From Pedococcus sp. (GTDB taxonomy: Bacteria > Actinomycetota > Actinomycetes > Actinomycetales > Dermatophilaceae), in contig JAICSZ010000076.1 of the NCBI GenBank assembly GCA_025936615.1, forward strand, positions 1 through 8,054: 8,054 nt of DNA. The letters are read 5' to 3'. The position numbers and the translations under genes are program-made. The notes under the pieces were generated by a model. The model was not told the DNA's origin, did not search any database, and saw only the letters and a program-made list of their open reading frames with translations. Position 1 is the stretch's first letter, and the number at the start of each line of letters is the position of its first letter. Of the stretch, positions 6,199 through 8,054 are shown piece after piece.

Positions 6199-6802
6199 GG
6201 AGTTCCGGGCCTGGCTCGAGACGCACCACGACAGCGCCACCGAGCTGTGGATGGGCCTCTACAAGAAGCACGTGGCCGAGCGTGGCCTGACCTGGGAGCA
6301 GGCCGTCCTCGAGGCGCTGTGCTTCGGCTGGATCGACTCGCGCATCGAGCGGGTCGACGAGGACGCGGTGCGCCAGCGGTGGACACCGCGCAAGCCGGGC
6401 AGCACGTGGAGCAACGTCAACGTCGCCGCGGTCGAGCGGCTCACCGCGGAGGGCCGCATGCGTCCCGCCGGCCTCGCCGCCTTCGAGCGGCGCCGCGCCG
6501 AGCGCAGCGGCACCTACTCCTACGAGCAGGATGAGGCCACCCTCAGCGACCCGTATGCCGCGCGGCTGGCTGCGCACCCAGCGGCCAGCGCGTTCTGGGC
6601 CGAGTCCACGGCGTCGTACCGCAAGATCGCGGTCAACTGGGTGATGTCCGCCAAGCAGGCGGCCACCCGTGACAAGCGGATGGCCCAGCTGCTGGAGGAC
6701 AGTGCGGCCGGGCGACTGATCCCGAGCCAGCGCTACGGCGAGCAGCCGAAGTGGGTCGAGCGGGCCGCCCTGGCCGCTCGGGCTGCGACCTCGTCGGCGT
6801 GA
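6116..6802 (+). CDS. YdeI/OmpD-associated (OmdA) family protein
   Basis: The protein has 228 residues. It carries the features of the YdeI/OmdA family: FFSSPEEFRAWLETHHDSATELWMG (23-47), a region with GLTWEQAVLEALCFGWIDS (57-75), and RWTPRKPGSTWSNVN (88-102). The C-terminal half (about 140-215) contains SYRKIAVNWVMSAKQAATRDKRM and a basic, mostly helical end, as in the OmdA domain. Members are small soluble proteins. E. coli YdeI has been linked to peptide and stress resistance, but no biochemical activity is established, so I assign none. The ATG at 6116 is preceded by AGGG at seven bases and keeps the whole conserved N-terminus; the next Met (46) would remove it. This start lies 83 bases inside the exporter gene, in another frame, so the two are probably co-transcribed and coupled. 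Confidence 0.88.
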   Translation: MTPRTERPQLGRPGGTPERPATFFSSPEEFRAWLETHHDSATELWMGLYKKHVAERGLTWEQAVLEALCFGWIDSRIERVDEDAVRQRWTPRKPGSTWSNVNVAAVERLTAEGRMRPAGLAAFERRRAERSGTYSYEQDEATLSDPYAARLAAHPAASAFWAESTASYRKIAVNWVMSAKQAATRDKRMAQLLEDSAAGRLIPSQRYGEQPKWVERAALAARAATSSA

Positions 6803-6844
6803 TGCCCTCGCGCACTACGCCACTGTCGTCGGGGTTCTCCTACG

Positions 6845-6867
6845 GATATGTCGGAATCCGAGATATC
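6845..6867. promoter_or_regulatory. 23-bp near-perfect palindrome, probable operator
   Basis: Left arm GATATGTCGGA, a single central A, and right arm TCCGAGATATC pair at 10 of 11 positions; the one exception is G6850 opposite G6862. The site is AT-rich within very GC-rich DNA. It lies 15 bases before a predicted -10 box and is centred 39 bases before the predicted transcription start of the membrane-protein gene, so it covers the -35 region. The size and symmetry are those of a site for a dimeric helix-turn-helix regulator (for example TetR, PadR or MarR type). No regulator of that kind is encoded in the window. Confidence 0.78.
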
Positions 6868-6882
6868 TGACCGCAGCCGACC

Positions 6883-6888
6883 TATGGT
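6883..6888 (+). promoter_or_regulatory. Predicted -10 box of the membrane-protein gene (leaderless)
   Basis: TATGGT fits TANNNT. Six bases separate it from the A of the ATG at 6895, so the transcript would start on the initiation codon. This agrees with the lack of a correctly spaced Shine-Dalgarno sequence: the only purine run, GAAGG, abuts the ATG. The -35 position falls within the palindrome and has no consensus hexamer. Confidence 0.6.
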
Positions 6889-6894
6889 CGAAGG

Positions 6895-7566
6895 ATGCAA
6901 CCCAGCGCAGGCACACCCCGACGGTTCGGGCTCCTCGGCGCTGCCGCCTTGCCGGCCGGCTACCTGTGCGGCCTGGTCTCGGTGCTCCTGCTGCCCACCC
7001 TGTCGACGACGCCGGCCGACGAGGCCGCGGCCATCAACACGCACCGTGACCTGGTCCTGGCGGGCGGGGCCGCCGATGCCCTCGGCGCCGTACTCGTGGC
7101 CGCAGGAGTGGTCTGGTGGGCCACTCGGCTTCCGGCAAGATCGGTCGTCCAGGTCGGTGCCGTGCTGGGTGCCGGCGGGATGGCTGCGGTGCTGTTCGAC
7201 GCGGCCGCCCAGGTCAGCTCGGCGTTGCTGCTCGGCGGCCAGGACCACAGCTCGGCGGCGCAGATGTTGCACCAGCTCGCGGCTGCCACATCGGTGACCG
7301 GGCCGATCTCGGTGCTCAACGACATCGGCGTGATCATCCTGGCGTTGGTGACCCGTCAGTTGTTGCGCGAAGCGGACACCCGTGCCGGGACCTCGGTCTG
7401 GGCGTGGCTGTTCGTCGCCGGGGCGGTGGTGGAGGCCGTCGGGTTCGCCACCGGCTCACGCCCGCCGGCAGCGATCGGTCTGCTGGCCGTGCTCGTGGCG
7501 CTCGCCTGGCTGGTTCCACGACTGGTCCGAGCCGGCACCGGACCCCGGTTGGCGCCCGCCCATTAG
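6895..7566 (+). CDS. Small multi-pass membrane protein of unknown function
   Basis: I do not recognise this 223-residue protein with confidence. It is strongly hydrophobic, with about six likely membrane segments, at roughly 13-34, 53-76, 84-112, 132-157, 166-187 and 191-210. A short polar loop rich in acidic and small residues (about 36-52, [11 protein letters not shown]) follows the first helix. There is no cleavable signal peptide, no cysteine cluster and no ATP-binding or transport motif. The general layout recalls DUF4386-type membrane proteins, but that is an impression from topology and not a match I can verify. The ATG at 6895 is favoured by the -10 box six bases upstream and by the immediate start of the hydrophobic region. 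It is probably under the control of the palindromic site upstream. Its stop codon overlaps the predicted -10 box of dgt. Confidence 0.75.
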   Translation: MQPSAGTPRRFGLLGAAALPAGYLCGLVSVLLLPTLSTTPADEAAAINTHRDLVLAGGAADALGAVLVAAGVVWWATRLPARSVVQVGAVLGAGGMAAVLFDAAAQVSSALLLGGQDHSSAAQMLHQLAAATSVTGPISVLNDIGVIILALVTRQLLREADTRAGTSVWAWLFVAGAVVEAVGFATGSRPPAAIGLLAVLVALAWLVPRLVRAGTGPRLAPAH

Positions 7567-7569
7567 AGT
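7564..7569 (+). promoter_or_regulatory. Predicted -10 box of dgt (leaderless)
   Basis: TAGAGT fits TANNNT and starts on the stop codon of the upstream gene. Seven bases separate it from the GTG at 7577, the same spacing as for the MocR gene. No Shine-Dalgarno sequence occurs in the ten-base gap before dgt, which fits a leaderless transcript. No clear -35 hexamer is seen. Confidence 0.5.
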
Positions 7570-7576
7570 CGCCCGC

Positions 7577-8054
7577 GTGGGCTACACCGACGCGGACCGG
7601 GAGCGCTGGGTCCGGGAGGACCCGGTCACCAAGCGCGCTGACCGCGACGACTTCGCCCGCGACCGGGCCAGGCTGCTGCACTCGGCCTCGCTGCGGCGCC
7701 TGTCCGCCAAGACCCAGGTGGTCCAGCCCGGCGACGACGACTTCGTCCGCAACCGGCTGACCCACTCGCTCGAGGTCGCCCAGATCGGGCGCGAGTTCGG
7801 GGCGGCGCTCGGCTGCAGCGCCGACGTCGTCGACACCGCCTGCCTCGCGCACGACCTCGGTCACCCGCCCTTCGGCCACAACGGGGAGCAGGCGCTGGCC
7901 GAGGTTGCGGCCGACATCGGCGGGTTCGAGGGCAACGCGCAGACCCTGCGGGTCCTGACCCGGCTGGAGGCCAAGACGCTGCGCCCGACGGGCGAGCCGG
8001 CCGGTCTGAACCTCACCCGCGCCGTCCTCGACGCGACCTGCAAGTACCCGTGGC
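7577..8054 (+). CDS. dgt: Deoxyguanosinetriphosphate triphosphohydrolase, N-terminal part (3' end outside window)
   Basis: The visible 159 residues are the start of an HD-domain dGTPase, which splits dGTP (in some members other dNTPs) into the nucleoside and triphosphate and so helps balance dNTP pools. The metal-binding residues of the HD fold are visible: H63 in [15 protein letters not shown] and the pair H92-D93 in [14 protein letters not shown]. The later Asp of the HD set lies beyond the window. [17 protein letters not shown] (115-131) is a dGTPase signature. [10 protein letters not shown] (40-49) is also conserved in the family. The GTG at 7577 is chosen because [12 protein letters not shown] matches typical actinobacterial N-termini and because of the -10 box seven bases upstream. 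In many actinobacteria dgt is followed by dnaG, which may lie just past the edge. Confidence 0.94.
   Translation, partial: MGYTDADRERWVREDPVTKRADRDDFARDRARLLHSASLRRLSAKTQVVQPGDDDFVRNRLTHSLEVAQIGREFGAALGCSADVVDTACLAHDLGHPPFGHNGEQALAEVAADIGGFEGNAQTLRVLTRLEAKTLRPTGEPAGLNLTRAVLDATCKYPW

Noticed and set aside
4792..6240. Minus-strand N-terminal extension of the MocR gene
   Set aside because: It lies antisense to the exporter, whose membrane helices and APC motifs are clear. The extension has no recognisable domain and the HTH begins just after 4767.
7116..7760. Plus-strand 214-codon frame across the membrane protein and dgt
   Set aside because: Its composition is Arg/Gly-rich with no motif, and it overlaps two better-supported genes in other frames.
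1..8054. Mobile elements, CRISPR arrays, tRNA or rRNA genes, riboswitches
   Set aside because: I saw no transposase or integrase motifs, no regularly spaced repeats, no tRNA cloverleaf and no long structured leader. The longest leader, 4791-4848, is too short and unstructured for a known riboswitch class.

Overview
The window is uniformly GC-rich, close-packed DNA. Its proteins, GTG starts and apparently leaderless genes point to a high-GC actinobacterium; I cannot name the genus from sequence alone. Eight protein genes fill almost all of it, two of them cut by the window edges. I see no tRNA, rRNA, CRISPR array, insertion sequence or phage gene. No gap between genes exceeds 100 bases.

Layout. 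(1) 1-1229, plus strand: the C-terminal part of a DesK/NarX-type sensor histidine kinase, overlapping its NarL/LuxR-type response regulator by four bases. (2) 1226-2053, minus strand: a two-domain rhodanese sulfurtransferase with a mercaptopyruvate-type active-site loop. It meets the response regulator tail to tail, and the two stop codons share the tetramer CTAG. (3) 2093-3298, plus strand: DusB-like tRNA-dihydrouridine synthase, divergent from the sulfurtransferase across only 39 bases. (4) 3316-3367: a nested inverted repeat, the likely two-way terminator between dusB and the next gene. (5) 3358-4767, minus strand: a MocR (GntR-HTH plus aminotransferase fold) regulator, divergent from (6) 4849-6198, plus strand: a YjeH-like APC-family amino acid exporter. 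(7) 6116-6802: a YdeI/OmpD-associated (OmdA) family protein whose start lies 83 bases inside the exporter gene. (8) 6895-7566: a small membrane protein of unknown function, preceded by a near-perfect 23-bp palindrome. (9) 7577-end: the start of dgt, a dGTP triphosphohydrolase.

How the parts work together. dusB and dgt are housekeeping genes that often lie close together, near dnaG, in actinobacteria. The four genes between them look like an accessory cargo. The clearest functional pair is the MocR regulator and the divergent exporter, whose start sites are 81 bases apart and whose predicted -10 boxes share one TA step. I infer that the regulator uses PLP or a PLP-linked amino acid or amine signal to control efflux of a small amino compound. 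The strongest unexplained regulatory signal is the palindrome at 6845-6867, centred about 39 bases before the predicted start of a leaderless transcript for the membrane protein. Its cognate regulator is not in the window.

Nothing here amounts to a clearly new multi-gene system. The points worth following up are this operator, the shared-TA divergent promoter, the out-of-frame overlap between exporter and OmdA gene, and the nested terminator.
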